Below, in pieces: positions 54,310-64,000 of a DNA stretch of 64,000 nucleotides. Location of the stretch: NCBI RefSeq assembly GCF_019799965.1, contig NZ_JABGCJ010000002.1, forward strand, positions 124,001-188,000, in the 5' to 3' direction. The DNA is from Modestobacter italicus (GTDB lineage Bacteria; Actinomycetota; Actinomycetes; Mycobacteriales; Geodermatophilaceae). Within the stretch, counting starts at the first letter, position 1. The number at the start of each line of letters is the position of its first letter. Position numbers and translations under genes: made by a program. The notes under the pieces were generated by a model that did no database searches, was not told the origin of the DNA, and saw only the letters and a list, made by a program, of their open reading frames with translations.

Positions 54310-54465
54310 GTGGGGAAGTCGGCCAAGATGCCCAAGAAGAAGTGCTGCGTCGACAAGCCCCGGTGCGGCCGGTGCCCGCTGCGTGCGCTCGCCGAGGGCA
54401 CCCTCCCGCCCGGCTACACGGTCAAGAAGCGCCGCCTGGTCAAGGTCGACGCCAAGGCAGCCTGA
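54310..54465 (+). CDS. Cys-rich small basic protein (51 residues)
   Basis: Too small for most gene callers. The frame reads VGKSAKMPKKKCCVDKPRCG and on to RCPLRALAEGTLPPGYTVKK, ending in a TGA at 54463-54465. Four cysteines (CC at 12-13, then PRCGRCP) form a C-C-x5-C-x2-C pattern that may bind zinc or iron. The rest is strongly basic. Similar short proteins occur in other actinobacteria as I remember it. The ATG at 54328 is an alternative start; the GTG fits the leaderless promoter. The gene is between ferritin and mccA. Confidence 0.7.
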   Translation: MGKSAKMPKKKCCVDKPRCGRCPLRALAEGTLPPGYTVKKRRLVKVDAKAA

Positions 54466-54479
54466 CCAGCCCTCCCTGC

Positions 54480-54546
54480 GCTCGTTCACGCGCAAGCACG
54501 CGCGGTTTCGCGCGAACGAGCACGCGCGGTTTCGCGCGAACAAGCG
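54480..54546. repeat. Tandem 24-bp repeat with hairpin units
   Basis: Two copies of GCACGCGCGGTTTCGCGCGA+ACGA/ACAA stand head to tail at 54496-54519 and 54520-54543, differing at one base. Each can fold as CGCGCG-GTTT-CGCGCG. A reverse partial copy (CTCGTTCACGCGCAA) stands before them. The array fills the gap between the Cys-rich gene and mccA. Confidence 0.55.
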
Positions 54547-54577
54547 CGTGCTCGCCGTCGGCGGGGGGTGGTGAGGC

Positions 54578-56568
<1,991 letters not shown>

Positions 56569-56572
<4 letters not shown>

Positions 56573-57729
56573 CAGTGCTGGACTACCGGCTCGACGAGGA
56601 GACCGAGGCGCTGCGGAAGGTGGTCCGCGAGTTCGCCGTGGAGGTCATCGCCCCGCAGATCGGCGGGTTCTACGAGCGCGACGAGTTCCCGACCGACATC
56701 GTCCGGCAGATGGGCGAGCTGGGGCTGTTCGGTCTGCCCTTCCCCGAGGAGTACGGCGGCTCGGGCGGGGACTACTTCACCCTCTGCGTCGCGCTGGAGG
56801 AGCTGGCCCGGGTCGACAGTTCGGTGGCCATCACCCTCGAGGCCGGGGTCTCGCTGGGCGCGATGCCGATCTACCGGTTCGGCACCGAGGAGCAGAAGCA
56901 GCAGTGGCTGCCCCGGCTGTGCGCCGGTGAGGCGCTGGGCGCCTTCGGGCTGACCGAGCCCGGCGGCGGCTCGGACGCCGGTGCCACGAGGACCACCGCC
57001 CGGCTCGAGGACGGCGAGTGGGTCATCAACGGCTCCAAGGCGTTCATCACCAACGCCGGCACCGACCTCACCGACCTGGTCACCGTCACCGCGGTCACCG
57101 GCACGAAGGCCGACGGCGGCAAGGAGATCTCCACGATCATCGTGCCGTCGGGCACCCCGGGATTCACCGTCGGGAAGCGTTACGCGAAGGTCGGCTGGAA
57201 CGCCTCGGACACCCGCGAGCTGGCCTTCGACGACGTCCGGGTACCGGCGGAGAACCTGGTGGGGGAGCGCGGCCGGGGGTACGCGCAGTTCCTGTCGATC
57301 CTCGACGAGGGGCGGATCGCCATCTCCGCGCTGGCCGTCGGGCTGGCCCAGGGGTGCGTGGACGAGTCGGTCAGGTACGCCGGGGAGCGGGAGGCGTTCG
57401 GGCAGCCGATCGGCCGCAACCAGGCGGTGCAGTTCATGATCGCCGACATGGAGGTGCGGGCCTCGACCGCGCGGCTGGCCTACTACCGCGCGGCGGAGAA
57501 GATGCTGCGCGGCGAGCCGTTCAAGCGGGAGGCCTCGATCGCCAAGCTGTACAGCTCGGAGATGGCGATGGAGAACGCCCGCTACGCCACCCAGGTGCAC
57601 GGCGGGTACGGGTTCATGACCGAGTTCCCGGTGGGCCGGTTCTACCGGGACGCCAAGATCCTGGAGATCGGCGAGGGCACCAGCGAGGTGCAGCGGATGC
57701 TCATCGCCCGCTCTCTCGGCCTGGGCTGA
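56569..57729 (+). CDS. Acyl-CoA dehydrogenase, isovaleryl/short-branched-chain type
   Basis: 386 residues. Seen: [74 protein letters not shown], and [15 protein letters not shown] with the catalytic Glu. The order and the carboxylase neighbours point to branched-chain acyl-CoA (leucine or isoleucine) breakdown. GTG start overlapping mccA by 4 nt. A hairpin follows the stop. Confidence 0.93.
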
Positions 57730-57731
57730 GC

Positions 57732-57771
57732 GCCGGGCCCCGCCGGCCGCACGTGCCCGGCGGGGTCCGGC
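57732..57771 (+). terminator. Terminator after the acyl-CoA dehydrogenase gene
   Basis: GCCGGGCCCCGCCGG pairs with CCGGCGGGGTCCGGC (one G-U wobble) over a 10-nt loop, just after the stop codon. Confidence 0.65.
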
Positions 57772-57931
57772 CAACGGCCCTGTCCCGGCTCGAAACCTGG
57801 AGTGACTACAGCTTCACGCAGGACTGGGGTGCCGTACACAGCCGCGACACCAACTGGCCACAGCCCCTCGACAGCGTCGTGCGCGGTGGGGGACCACCCA
57901 CCGCACCCACGCCAGTCGGAGGACCGCTCTC

Positions 57932-60250
57932 ATGCTCCTGCTCAGCCCACGGCCCGCGCACCGCGCGGGCGGACCCGGACGGAGGTCACGGCTGCGGGCC
58001 GTGGCCGGACTGGGGGTGGTCACCACCGCCGCGGCGCTGGCCACCGCCGGCGGCCTGGTCACCGCGGCACCCGCCGAAGCCGCGCCGGAGACCGGTGCGC
58101 AGGCCGTGGAGCCGGCCTCCCGGTTCACCCTCGCGGTGCTGCCGGACACGCAGTTCTACTCCCGGTACGCCGAGTCCGAGTTCGAGCGGCCCGACCGCTA
58201 CGGCGACGGCAACAACCCCTTCGCCGTGCAGACCGAGTGGCTGGCCGAGCACGCCGACGAGCTGCGCATCCCGTTCGTCGCGCACCTCGGTGACGTGGTG
58301 GACCAGGTCAACCAGGAGGGCGAGTGGCGCACCGCCGACGCCGCCATGCAGACCCTGGACGACGCCGACCTGCCCTACTCGATCCTGGCCGGCAACCACG
58401 ACGTCCGGAACTCGGCGAGCAACTGGTACGACGACCAGTACGACCTGGCCGCGGAGCCCTTCCTGCGCTGGTTCGGCCCCTCCCGCGCCGCCGAGCAGTC
58501 CACCTACGGTGGCAGCGACCCGACGGGCATGAACCAGTACCACGTCTTCGAGGCCGAGGGTCAGCAGTTCATGGTGCTCGCGCTGTCCTGGCGCGCCTCG
58601 GACGCCACGCTGCGCTGGGCGAACGAGGTGATCGACCAGCACCCGACGGTGCCGGTCATCCTCACCTCGCACGACATCATCGGCATCCAGGACGACGGGG
58701 TCTCCCCGCAGGAGACCGGCTACGGCCTGCGGCTGTGGGACCAGCTCATCAAGAGCAACGACCAGATCTTCATGACCCTCAACGGTCACTTCCACGGCGC
58801 GACGCAGCTGGTCAAGCAGAACGACGCCGGGCACCCGGTCACCCAGGTCCTGATGGACTACCAGATGGCCTACGAGGGCGGCAACGGCTACCTCGGGCTG
58901 TTCGAGTTCGACCTCACCAACGACACGATCTCGGTGCAGACCGGCTCGCCGTGGGTGGTCGCCAAGCCACAGGAGAAGCTCACCTCCTACGACCAGGCGT
59001 TCCTGGAGGGCCCGAACCAGCAGTTCACCGTCGGCATCGACTTCGAGCAGCGGTTCGCCGGGTTCAACCCGGCCTTCACCGCCGGCTCCGCGGACGAGCC
59101 CTCGCTGACCCAGGCGGCGCGCGACATCCTGCTCGACGGCTTCGTCGCCCCGGACCCGGTCACCACCTCGCTGCCCGGCTCGACGAGTGACTACCCGGTC
59201 GTCGAGGGCACCCTGGCCCACTGGCGGATGAACGGGCGCAACGGCGTGGTGGCCCAGGGCGGCGTCATCCGCGACGTGGCCGGCAACAACCGCAACAACC
59301 TGATGCGCGTGCCGATCGCGCAGTCCGGCTCGCCCACGGCCCAGCTCGGCGACGTCCGGTTCACCGACGACGCCAACCCGTTCTCCTCCGACGGCGCGGC
59401 CGTCTGCTTCTCCAACGCCAGCAAGCAGACCGACCGGTACAGCTACCTCACGACGCGTCCGGACGCCCCGGTCAACACCGCCGCCCTCGCCGGTGGCTAC
59501 ACGATCGAGACGTTCCTCAAGATCGACGAGAGCTGGACCCAGAGCGACAACGCGTGGATGAAGGCGATCGTCCGCTCGGGCAACCGCTCGCAGATCGGCG
59601 TGCCGCAGACCCGCTGGGACTGGACGGCCTCCCCGGTGGCCCTGGGCCTGTCGAACCTGAAGGAGTTCCAGTGGACCGAGGTGCCGATCGACACCGCCAA
59701 GGGTGACCGCACCGCGTGGTCGGGCGAGATCATGGTCGACACCTGGGTGCACGTCGCGGTGGTCAACGACCCGGTCACGGCCACCACGACCATGTACGTC
59801 GACGGTGCGCCGGTGCTGCGGAACGCCTCCGACACCGTGGGCCACGGCCTGGACGGCGCGATGCCGTGGCTGTTCGGCACCGACTGGGTCGACGACCAGG
59901 CCACCAACGGCTGGAACGGCTGCATCGGTGAGACCCGCGTGGTCGACCACCCGATCGGCCAGGACCAGTGGCTGACCGCCCGGGTGGACATCGACGGCCT
60001 GACCGTCACCACCCCGGCCGCGGACGCGACCCTGCCGCAGACGGTCACGGCCAGCGGTACCGGCACCCCCGGCGCCACCGTCACCGTGAAGGCCAACATC
60101 AACCGCACGGTGACCGTCGGCCAGGACGGCGTGTGGCGGGCCAACCTCGGCACGCTCCGCCCGGGCACCCACGAGCTGGTCGCCCAGCAGTCGATGGGCA
60201 GCCGGACCGCCGAGCCGGTGAGCGTCAGCTTCACCGTCCGCGGGCGGTGA
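57932..60250 (+). CDS. Secreted metallophosphoesterase with LamG-like domain
   Basis: 772 residues. The N-terminus carries a Tat-like RRSRLRAV and hydrophobic stretch ending AEAAP. The phosphoesterase core (about 60-330) has LPDTQFYS, HLGDVVDQ, AGNHDV, LTSHDI and NGHFHG, the five metal-binding motifs of calcineurin-like enzymes. A concanavalin/LamG-like domain (about 420-665) with IETFLKID, WVHVAVVNDP and TMYVDGAPVL follows, then an Ig-like C-terminal domain (TVTASGTGTPGATVTVKANI). ATG after CGGAGG. The substrate is unknown; surface binding through the LamG part is inferred. Confidence 0.88.
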   Translation: MLLLSPRPAHRAGGPGRRSRLRAVAGLGVVTTAAALATAGGLVTAAPAEAAPETGAQAVEPASRFTLAVLPDTQFYSRYAESEFERPDRYGDGNNPFAVQTEWLAEHADELRIPFVAHLGDVVDQVNQEGEWRTADAAMQTLDDADLPYSILAGNHDVRNSASNWYDDQYDLAAEPFLRWFGPSRAAEQSTYGGSDPTGMNQYHVFEAEGQQFMVLALSWRASDATLRWANEVIDQHPTVPVILTSHDIIGIQDDGVSPQETGYGLRLWDQLIKSNDQIFMTLNGHFHGATQLVKQNDAGHPVTQVLMDYQMAYEGGNGYLGLFEFDLTNDTISVQTGSPWVVAKPQEKLTSYDQAFLEGPNQQFTVGIDFEQRFAGFNPAFTAGSADEPSLTQAARDILLDGFVAPDPVTTSLPGSTSDYPVVEGTLAHWRMNGRNGVVAQGGVIRDVAGNNRNNLMRVPIAQSGSPTAQLGDVRFTDDANPFSSDGAAVCFSNASKQTDRYSYLTTRPDAPVNTAALAGGYTIETFLKIDESWTQSDNAWMKAIVRSGNRSQIGVPQTRWDWTASPVALGLSNLKEFQWTEVPIDTAKGDRTAWSGEIMVDTWVHVAVVNDPVTATTTMYVDGAPVLRNASDTVGHGLDGAMPWLFGTDWVDDQATNGWNGCIGETRVVDHPIGQDQWLTARVDIDGLTVTTPAADATLPQTVTASGTGTPGATVTVKANINRTVTVGQDGVWRANLGTLRPGTHELVAQQSMGSRTAEPVSVSFTVRGR

Positions 60251-60267
60251 CCTGACCCGAGCACGTC

Positions 60268-60307
60268 GACGCCCCCTCTCCCGGCCCGCGCCGGGGGAGG
60301 GGGCGTC
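60268..60307. terminator. Terminator after the metallophosphoesterase gene
   Basis: GACGCCCCCTCTCCCGGC (60268-60285) pairs almost fully with GCCGGGGGAGGGGGCGTC (60290-60307), with one mismatch, over a 4-nt loop. It lies between convergent genes. Confidence 0.65.
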
Positions 60308-60321
60308 CTCGTGTCCGGACC

Positions 60322-61335
60322 TCAGGCGGTGACGTCGATGAGCACCTTGCCGACCGCGCCGTCCTGCACGGCCTGGTGGGCGGCGGCGGCCTCGGCCAGC
60401 GGGTAGACGTGCAGCGGCAGCCCGGCGTCCTCACCGACCCGGACGGCGCCGTCGAGGACGGCGGCGTTGACGTCCTCCACGCCGAGGTCCTTGGCCCGGG
60501 TGGGCTCGGTGTAGACGAGCACGAACTGCCAGCGGGCGTTGGGCCCCATCTGGGCGCGCACCGGGATGGTCACCTCGGCACCGCCGTCGTCGGCGTACAT
60601 GGCGATCGCGCCGTGCATGCCGATGACCTGGGCGTCGACGACCGCGTTCTGCGCCGCGGAGACCTCGACGATCGTGTCGACGCCGGCGGGCACGATCTTC
60701 CGCACCTCGGCGACGACGTCCTGCTGCTTGTAGTCGATGACGTGGTCGGCTCCGGCCTTCGCGGCCAGCTGGGCCTTCGCCGGTGAGCTGACCGTGGCGA
60801 TCACGGTCGCCTCGGCCCAGCGGGCCAGCTGGATGGCGGCGTTGCCGACGGCACCGGCGCCGCCCTGGACGAGGACGGTGCGGCCGTTCAGCGAGCCGGG
60901 GGCGAGCCGGTCGGGCAGCGACTCGGCGACGGTCAGGCAGCGGTGTGCGGTGAGGAACGGGATGCCGAGGCTCGCACCCAGCTCGAAGGAGGGGTCCTGG
61001 CCGAGCAGCACGGTCTGCCGGGCGGGGACGACGGTGTACTCCGCGGCCGTGCCGTGCGGCCGCTGCCAGGCGGCCTCCCAGACCCAGACGCGCTCTCCGA
61101 CGAGCACCGGGTCGACGCCCTGGCCGACGGCCTCGATCGTGCCGGCGCCGTCCTGGTTGGGGACCTGCCCCTCGGGGCCGGGCTGGGTGCTGCTGCGGGA
61201 CTTCCAGTCGGTGGGGTTCACGCCGGAGAAGGCCAGGCGCACCCGCACCTCACCGGGGCCGGGGTCGGGGGTGGTGCGGTCGACGAGCTGCAGGACGTCG
61301 GGACCGCCGGGCTGGGTGTAGGTGATCGCTCGCAC
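60322..61335 (-). CDS. NADPH:quinone oxidoreductase-like protein
   Basis: 337 residues, zinc-free medium-chain dehydrogenase/reductase. Seen: MRAITYTQPGGPDVLQL, FSGVNPTDWKSR, VPNQDGAGTIEAVG, the cofactor loop LVQGGAGAVGNAAIQLA and the closing GKVLIDV. Zinc-binding cysteines are absent. It reduces quinones or enones with NADPH; the true substrate is unknown. ATG start. A family A repeat lies between it and the WhiB gene. Confidence 0.92.
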   Translation of the reverse strand: MRAITYTQPGGPDVLQLVDRTTPDPGPGEVRVRLAFSGVNPTDWKSRSSTQPGPEGQVPNQDGAGTIEAVGQGVDPVLVGERVWVWEAAWQRPHGTAAEYTVVPARQTVLLGQDPSFELGASLGIPFLTAHRCLTVAESLPDRLAPGSLNGRTVLVQGGAGAVGNAAIQLARWAEATVIATVSSPAKAQLAAKAGADHVIDYKQQDVVAEVRKIVPAGVDTIVEVSAAQNAVVDAQVIGMHGAIAMYADDGGAEVTIPVRAQMGPNARWQFVLVYTEPTRAKDLGVEDVNAAVLDGAVRVGEDAGLPLHVYPLAEAAAAHQAVQDGAVGKVLIDVTA

Positions 61336-61375
61336 GACCGGCTCCTACCCGCCAGTCGTGCCGTGACGCTTGCCG

Positions 61376-61442
61376 GCCCCTTCGCAGGGTCCTGCCGCGA
61401 GCTTGCGAGCGGTGGGGGCGAAGGGGTCCTTCTACCTCGTCA
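61376..61442. repeat. Intergenic palindromic repeat, family A, copy 5
   Basis: GGCCCCTTCGCAGGGTCCT, GCGAGCTTGCGAGC and GAAGGGGTCCTTCT blocks occur in the family order, and the right end runs to the stop codon of the WhiB gene. The central palindrome is GCGAGCTTGCGAGC, a variant. Confidence 0.5.
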
Positions 61443-61790
61443 GGAGGCGCGGCGACGGAGGCGGCGGCGCTCACGCTCGGACAGGCCGCCCCAGATGCCG
61501 AAGCGCTCGTCGTTGGAGAGCGCGTACTCCAGGCACTCGGCGCGGACCTCGCAGCCGGTGCAGATCTTCTTGGCCTCGCGGGTCGAGCCGCCCTTCTCCG
61601 GGAAGAACGCCTCCGGGTCGGTCTCGGCGCACAGGGCGCGCTCCTGCCAGCCCTGCTCCTCGTCCAGGCCGGTGAAGCCGGCGTCGTAGACGTCCGCCAG
61701 GCCGAGCACGTCCTGGCCGTAGGTCATCGGGGTCGCCTCGACGGCAGCTGCCCGGTAGTCGTCCATCCACGTCACGTCGGCCATGGTCAC
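61440..61790 (-). CDS. whiB: WhiB family iron-sulfur regulator (WhiB/WhmD type)
   Basis: Iron-sulfur transcription factor with roles in sporulation or septation. 116 residues. Cluster ligands are one Cys in ERALCAETDPEAFFPEKGG, and CTGCEVRAEC (C-x2-C-x5-C), followed by FGIWGGLSERERRRLRRR with the GIWGG turn and basic DNA-binding tail. The long acidic N-terminal part and ETDPEAFFPEKGGSTREAKK match WhiB/WhmD rather than WhiB3/7. GTG at 61790 has a good GGGGGA site; the ATG at 61784 is an alternative. Confidence 0.92.
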   Translation of the reverse strand: MTMADVTWMDDYRAAAVEATPMTYGQDVLGLADVYDAGFTGLDEEQGWQERALCAETDPEAFFPEKGGSTREAKKICTGCEVRAECLEYALSNDERFGIWGGLSERERRRLRRRAS

Positions 61791-62183
61791 GATTCGTCCC
61801 CCTGCGTCTCGTCCCGGCCTCCGCTGGTGCGGTGGCCGCGCCGTCACCGTTCGTGACGACGAGGGAATTACACGGCTGGTGTTCGGGCCCGGTCAAATGT
61901 CCACCGTGTTACGCGCAGTCACAGGAGCACCACTCGTCGCAGTGGTCCCAGCGAGCCGGTGCAGCGCCACCGACACGCCGTGTCATGCGTCAGGTTCTGC
62001 CGACGGCACACCGATCGTTCGTCCAGATCAAGTTGTCCGCCGAGACCGCTCTGGACGCCTCCGCACCGGTTCGTCGACCGCCGGCCATCGGTGCGACATC
62101 CGCCGGTGGTCGTCGTGCCCTCCCTCTGGGGGGCACTGCGACCCGGCCGTCGTCCGATCCCGGGCCGTCTGCATGATCGACGA
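61791..62183. other. 393-bp gene-free region upstream of whiB
   Basis: Holds the whiB promoter described separately. Open frames in it are short, overlap one another and lack the codon pattern of real genes. The part right of about 61900 includes GGCACACCGATCG and a TTGTCC stretch, but I see no repeat, RNA gene or clear second promoter. It is the longest gene-free stretch of the window, and the part near 61860-61910 is the least GC-rich. Confidence 0.5.
61867..61896 (-). promoter_or_regulatory. Sigma70-type promoter of whiB
   Basis: On the minus strand TTGACC (61891-61896) and TGTAAT (61867-61872) are 18 nt apart, close to consensus. The transcript would start near 61860 and have a leader of about 70 nt. 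The region is more AT-rich than its surroundings. Confidence 0.65.
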
Positions 62184-62414
62184 GTGCGATCCGATCGTGA
62201 ACCGAGTGCCGTCCGCTGGGTCCTCTGGGCCGTGCTGGCCGTCGTCTGGTCGTTCCTCGCGGTGGTCCGGTTCAACGGAGGGGAGCCGGGCTGGGGCTGG
62301 CTGACGCTGCTCCTCGCGGCCGCCTGGGCGGCCCTGGCGGTGCGGGAGCGGCGCCGGTGGCAGCGACACCTGCAGGGCGACGGCTCCCACGGTGGCCGGT
62401 CGGGCCTGCGCTGA
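62184..62414 (+). CDS. Small two-helix membrane protein
   Basis: 76 residues. Two hydrophobic helices (VRWVLWAVLAVVWSFLAVVR, then WLTLLLAAAWAALAV) are joined by a short loop (FNGGEPGWG), and a basic tail (RERRRWQRHLQ) follows, suggesting both ends in the cytosol. GTG start; no strong ribosome site is visible. Family unknown. Stop is followed by a GC-rich hairpin-capable stretch (CCGGGGACCGG) before the DUF885 gene. Confidence 0.6.
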   Translation: MRSDREPSAVRWVLWAVLAVVWSFLAVVRFNGGEPGWGWLTLLLAAAWAALAVRERRRWQRHLQGDGSHGGRSGLR

Positions 62415-62468
62415 CCGGGGACCGGCTCAGCGGGTGGTCTCCGCCGAGCCGGTCCCCGAGGTGCCGGA

Positions 62469-64000
62469 TCAGGAGCGGGCGAGCTCCGCGGCCAGCGGGC
62501 CCAGGCCCAGCGGACCCAGGTCGAGCGCGGCCCGGTGCCAGGCCTTGAGGTCGAAGCCCGCCCCGCCGCGGGCGCGGGCCTCGTCCCGGCAGGTCAGCCA
62601 CACCCGTTCGCCGACCTTGTAGGACGGCGCCTGCCCCGGCCAGCCGAGGTAGCGGTGCAGTTCGTCGACCCGCATCGCGTCCTCCATGTCCACGTGCGTG
62701 CGGAGGAACGCCAGCGCGACGTCGTAGGTCCACCGGTCACCGGCGGCCCGGCCGGCCGGGATCGGCAGGTCCAGGTGCACCCCGATGTCCAGGACGACGC
62801 GGGCGGCCCGCAGCTCCTGGGCGTCGAGCATGCCCAGCCGGTCGCCGAGGTCGTCGAGGAAGCCGAGCTCGCCCATCAGCCGCTCGGAGTACAGCGCCCA
62901 GCCCTCGCCGTGCCCGGAGCACCAGCACAGCAGCCGCTGCCAGCGGTTGAGCACGGCGGCGTTGTAGACCGTCTGCCCGATCTGCAGGTGGTGGCCGGGC
63001 ACGCCCTCGTGGAAGACGGTGGTGGTCTCCCGCCAGGTGGTCATGTCGGTGACGCCGTCGGGCAGCGACCACCACATCCGGCCGGGCCGGGAGAAGTCCT
63101 CGGTGGGGCCGGTGTAGTAGACCCCCTCGCCGGAGGTCGGCGTGAGCCGCCCCTCGACCCGCTTCACCGGGCCCGGGATGTCGAAGTGGACGCCGTCCAG
63201 CGCGGCGATCGCCCGGTCGGCGGTCTCCTGCAGCCAGGCCTGCAGCGCGTCGCGGCCGCGCACCTGGCGGGCCGGGTCGGCGTCCAGGGCCGCCACCGCG
63301 CCGGCGATGCCCTGCCAGGGGGCGATCTGCTCGGCCACCGCCTCCTTCTCGGCGACGATCCGGGCCAGCTCCTCCCAGCCCCAGGCGTAGGTCTCCTCGA
63401 GGTCGAGGTCCATGCCGGTGAACAGCCGGGACTCCAGCGCGTACCGCTCACGTCCGACGCCGTCGGCCCCGGGGGCGTGCGGCAGCAGTTCGCGCTCCAC
63501 GGTGTCGGCGAAGGTCAGCAGGGCCGCGTTCGTGCCCTCCACCGCGCGGTCCAGGTCGGCGCGCAGCGCGTCGCCCACCGGAGCCCGGCCGGCGAACTCG
63601 GCGTAGAAGCCCGGCTGGCCGGCCGCGCCGGCCCAGCGGCGGGCGATGCCGGCGGTGAGCCGGACCTGCCGGACGGCGGACACCCTCCCCTTGGCGGCGG
63701 CGTCGACCAGCCCGGCCGTGTAGCCGGCCAGCGCCTCGGGCATCCGGCTGATCCGGCGGGCGACCGTGGCCCAGTCGTCCTCGGTGTTGGTCGGCATGAG
63801 GTCGAAGGTGCTGCGGAAGCCCTGCAGCGGGCTCTCCATGCTGTTGAGCGAGGCCTGCGTCCAGCCGGCGTCGTGCAGCGCGAGCTCGGCGCCCAGCCGT
63901 TCCAGCATCGCGCTCTGGGCGACGTCGTCCCGCCGGTCGACCGGGTCGATCCGCTGCACCTCGGCGATGGTGCGGCGCAGCAGCTCCGCGGTGGCGGCGT
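62469..64000 (-). CDS. DUF885 family metallopeptidase-like protein (N-terminus outside window)
   Basis: At least 510 residues visible; the frame runs past the right edge without a stop, so the N-terminus is missing. Seen: FHEGVPGHHLQIGQ (HExxH-like zinc site), SGHGEGWALYSERLMGELGF, GVYYTGPTEDFSRPGRMWWS and the C-terminal YLGWPGQAPSYKVGERVW. DUF885 proteins are related to zinc peptidases; activity is not established for most. Its visible end lies about 50 nt past the small membrane gene. Confidence 0.9.
   Translation of the reverse strand, partial: AATAELLRRTIAEVQRIDPVDRRDDVAQSAMLERLGAELALHDAGWTQASLNSMESPLQGFRSTFDLMPTNTEDDWATVARRISRMPEALAGYTAGLVDAAAKGRVSAVRQVRLTAGIARRWAGAAGQPGFYAEFAGRAPVGDALRADLDRAVEGTNAALLTFADTVERELLPHAPGADGVGRERYALESRLFTGMDLDLEETYAWGWEELARIVAEKEAVAEQIAPWQGIAGAVAALDADPARQVRGRDALQAWLQETADRAIAALDGVHFDIPGPVKRVEGRLTPTSGEGVYYTGPTEDFSRPGRMWWSLPDGVTDMTTWRETTTVFHEGVPGHHLQIGQTVYNAAVLNRWQRLLCWCSGHGEGWALYSERLMGELGFLDDLGDRLGMLDAQELRAARVVLDIGVHLDLPIPAGRAAGDRWTYDVALAFLRTHVDMEDAMRVDELHRYLGWPGQAPSYKVGERVWLTCRDEARARGGAGFDLKAWHRAALDLGPLGLGPLAAELARS

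Noticed and set aside
54212-54577. CRISPR-like array
   Set aside because: Only two adjacent 24-bp units without spacers; it is a tandem repeat.
61783-62304. Plus-strand frame of 173 codons upstream of and across the small membrane gene
   Set aside because: Overlaps the whiB promoter and has irregular codon use; the 76-residue frame with two membrane helices is better supported.

Overview
The window is about 64 kb of very GC-rich chromosome. Codons strongly prefer G or C in the third position, GTG starts are common, and many neighbouring genes overlap by 4 nt. The gene content fits a high-GC actinobacterium: WhiB, a CsoR copper operon, a PucR regulator, a class F sortase, DUF3618, SpoIIE/partner-switching proteins and an acyl-CoA carboxylase cluster. 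A member of the Geodermatophilaceae (Geodermatophilus, Blastococcus or Modestobacter-like) is my best guess from memory of similar gene orders; I could not run a search. No phage, insertion sequence, CRISPR array or rRNA operon was seen. There are three tRNA genes (Leu-UAG, Lys-CUU, His-GUG), all on the minus strand.

Layout. 0-8 kb: a stand-alone LigD-type polymerase domain, 6-phosphogluconate dehydrogenase, a Bcp-type peroxiredoxin, a YjbQ protein, rph-rdgB, then a two-gene minus-strand unit holding a membrane glycosyltransferase with an N-terminal MshEN (c-di-GMP-binding) domain. Divergent from it is a TasA/camelysin-like secreted protein. 8-15 kb: small conserved genes, a channel-like protein, tRNA-Leu, and a csoR-copZ-copA copper operon with a clear CsoR operator. 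15-30 kb: regulators, transporters, two MFS proteins, an acyl-CoA dehydrogenase, a PAS-SpoIIE phosphatase, an EAL protein and a large CBS-like/GGDEF/EAL/PAS protein, then idi. 30-42 kb: a MEDS/HATPase anti-sigma-like protein, a flavin monooxygenase, an ice-binding-like secreted protein overlapping a class F sortase, a bacteriophytochrome with SpoIIE output, heme oxygenase, a PucR regulator and divergent proline catabolism genes. 42-64 kb: gluconokinase, an MFS protein, enoyl-CoA hydratase, an L,D-transpeptidase, oligoribonuclease, unknown membrane proteins, a TetR-controlled branched-chain acyl-CoA carboxylase/dehydrogenase cluster interrupted by ferritin, a secreted metallophosphoesterase, a quinone oxidoreductase, WhiB and a partial DUF885 protein.

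How the genes may work together (inference). (1) c-di-GMP: a GGDEF-EAL enzyme, a second EAL protein and oligoribonuclease could make, break and clear the signal, which the MshEN domain of the glycosyltransferase could read. The divergent TasA-like gene suggests a polysaccharide-plus-fibre matrix locus. (2) Light and stress: heme oxygenase supplies biliverdin to a bacteriophytochrome whose output is a PP2C-type phosphatase. A second SpoIIE phosphatase and a MEDS-HATPase protein lie nearby, which suggests light input into a partner-switching sigma pathway. Unusually, the sensor genes are chained by 4-nt overlaps to the regulator that faces the proline-degradation operon. (3) Cell surface: an ice-binding-like adhesin without LPXTG is coupled by overlap to a lipoprotein class F sortase.

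At least five intergenic copies of one palindromic repeat were found, several abutting or including the stop codon of the adjacent gene. A second palindrome family appears at two places. Several genes look leaderless, with a TANNNT -10 box placed 6-8 nt before the start codon.
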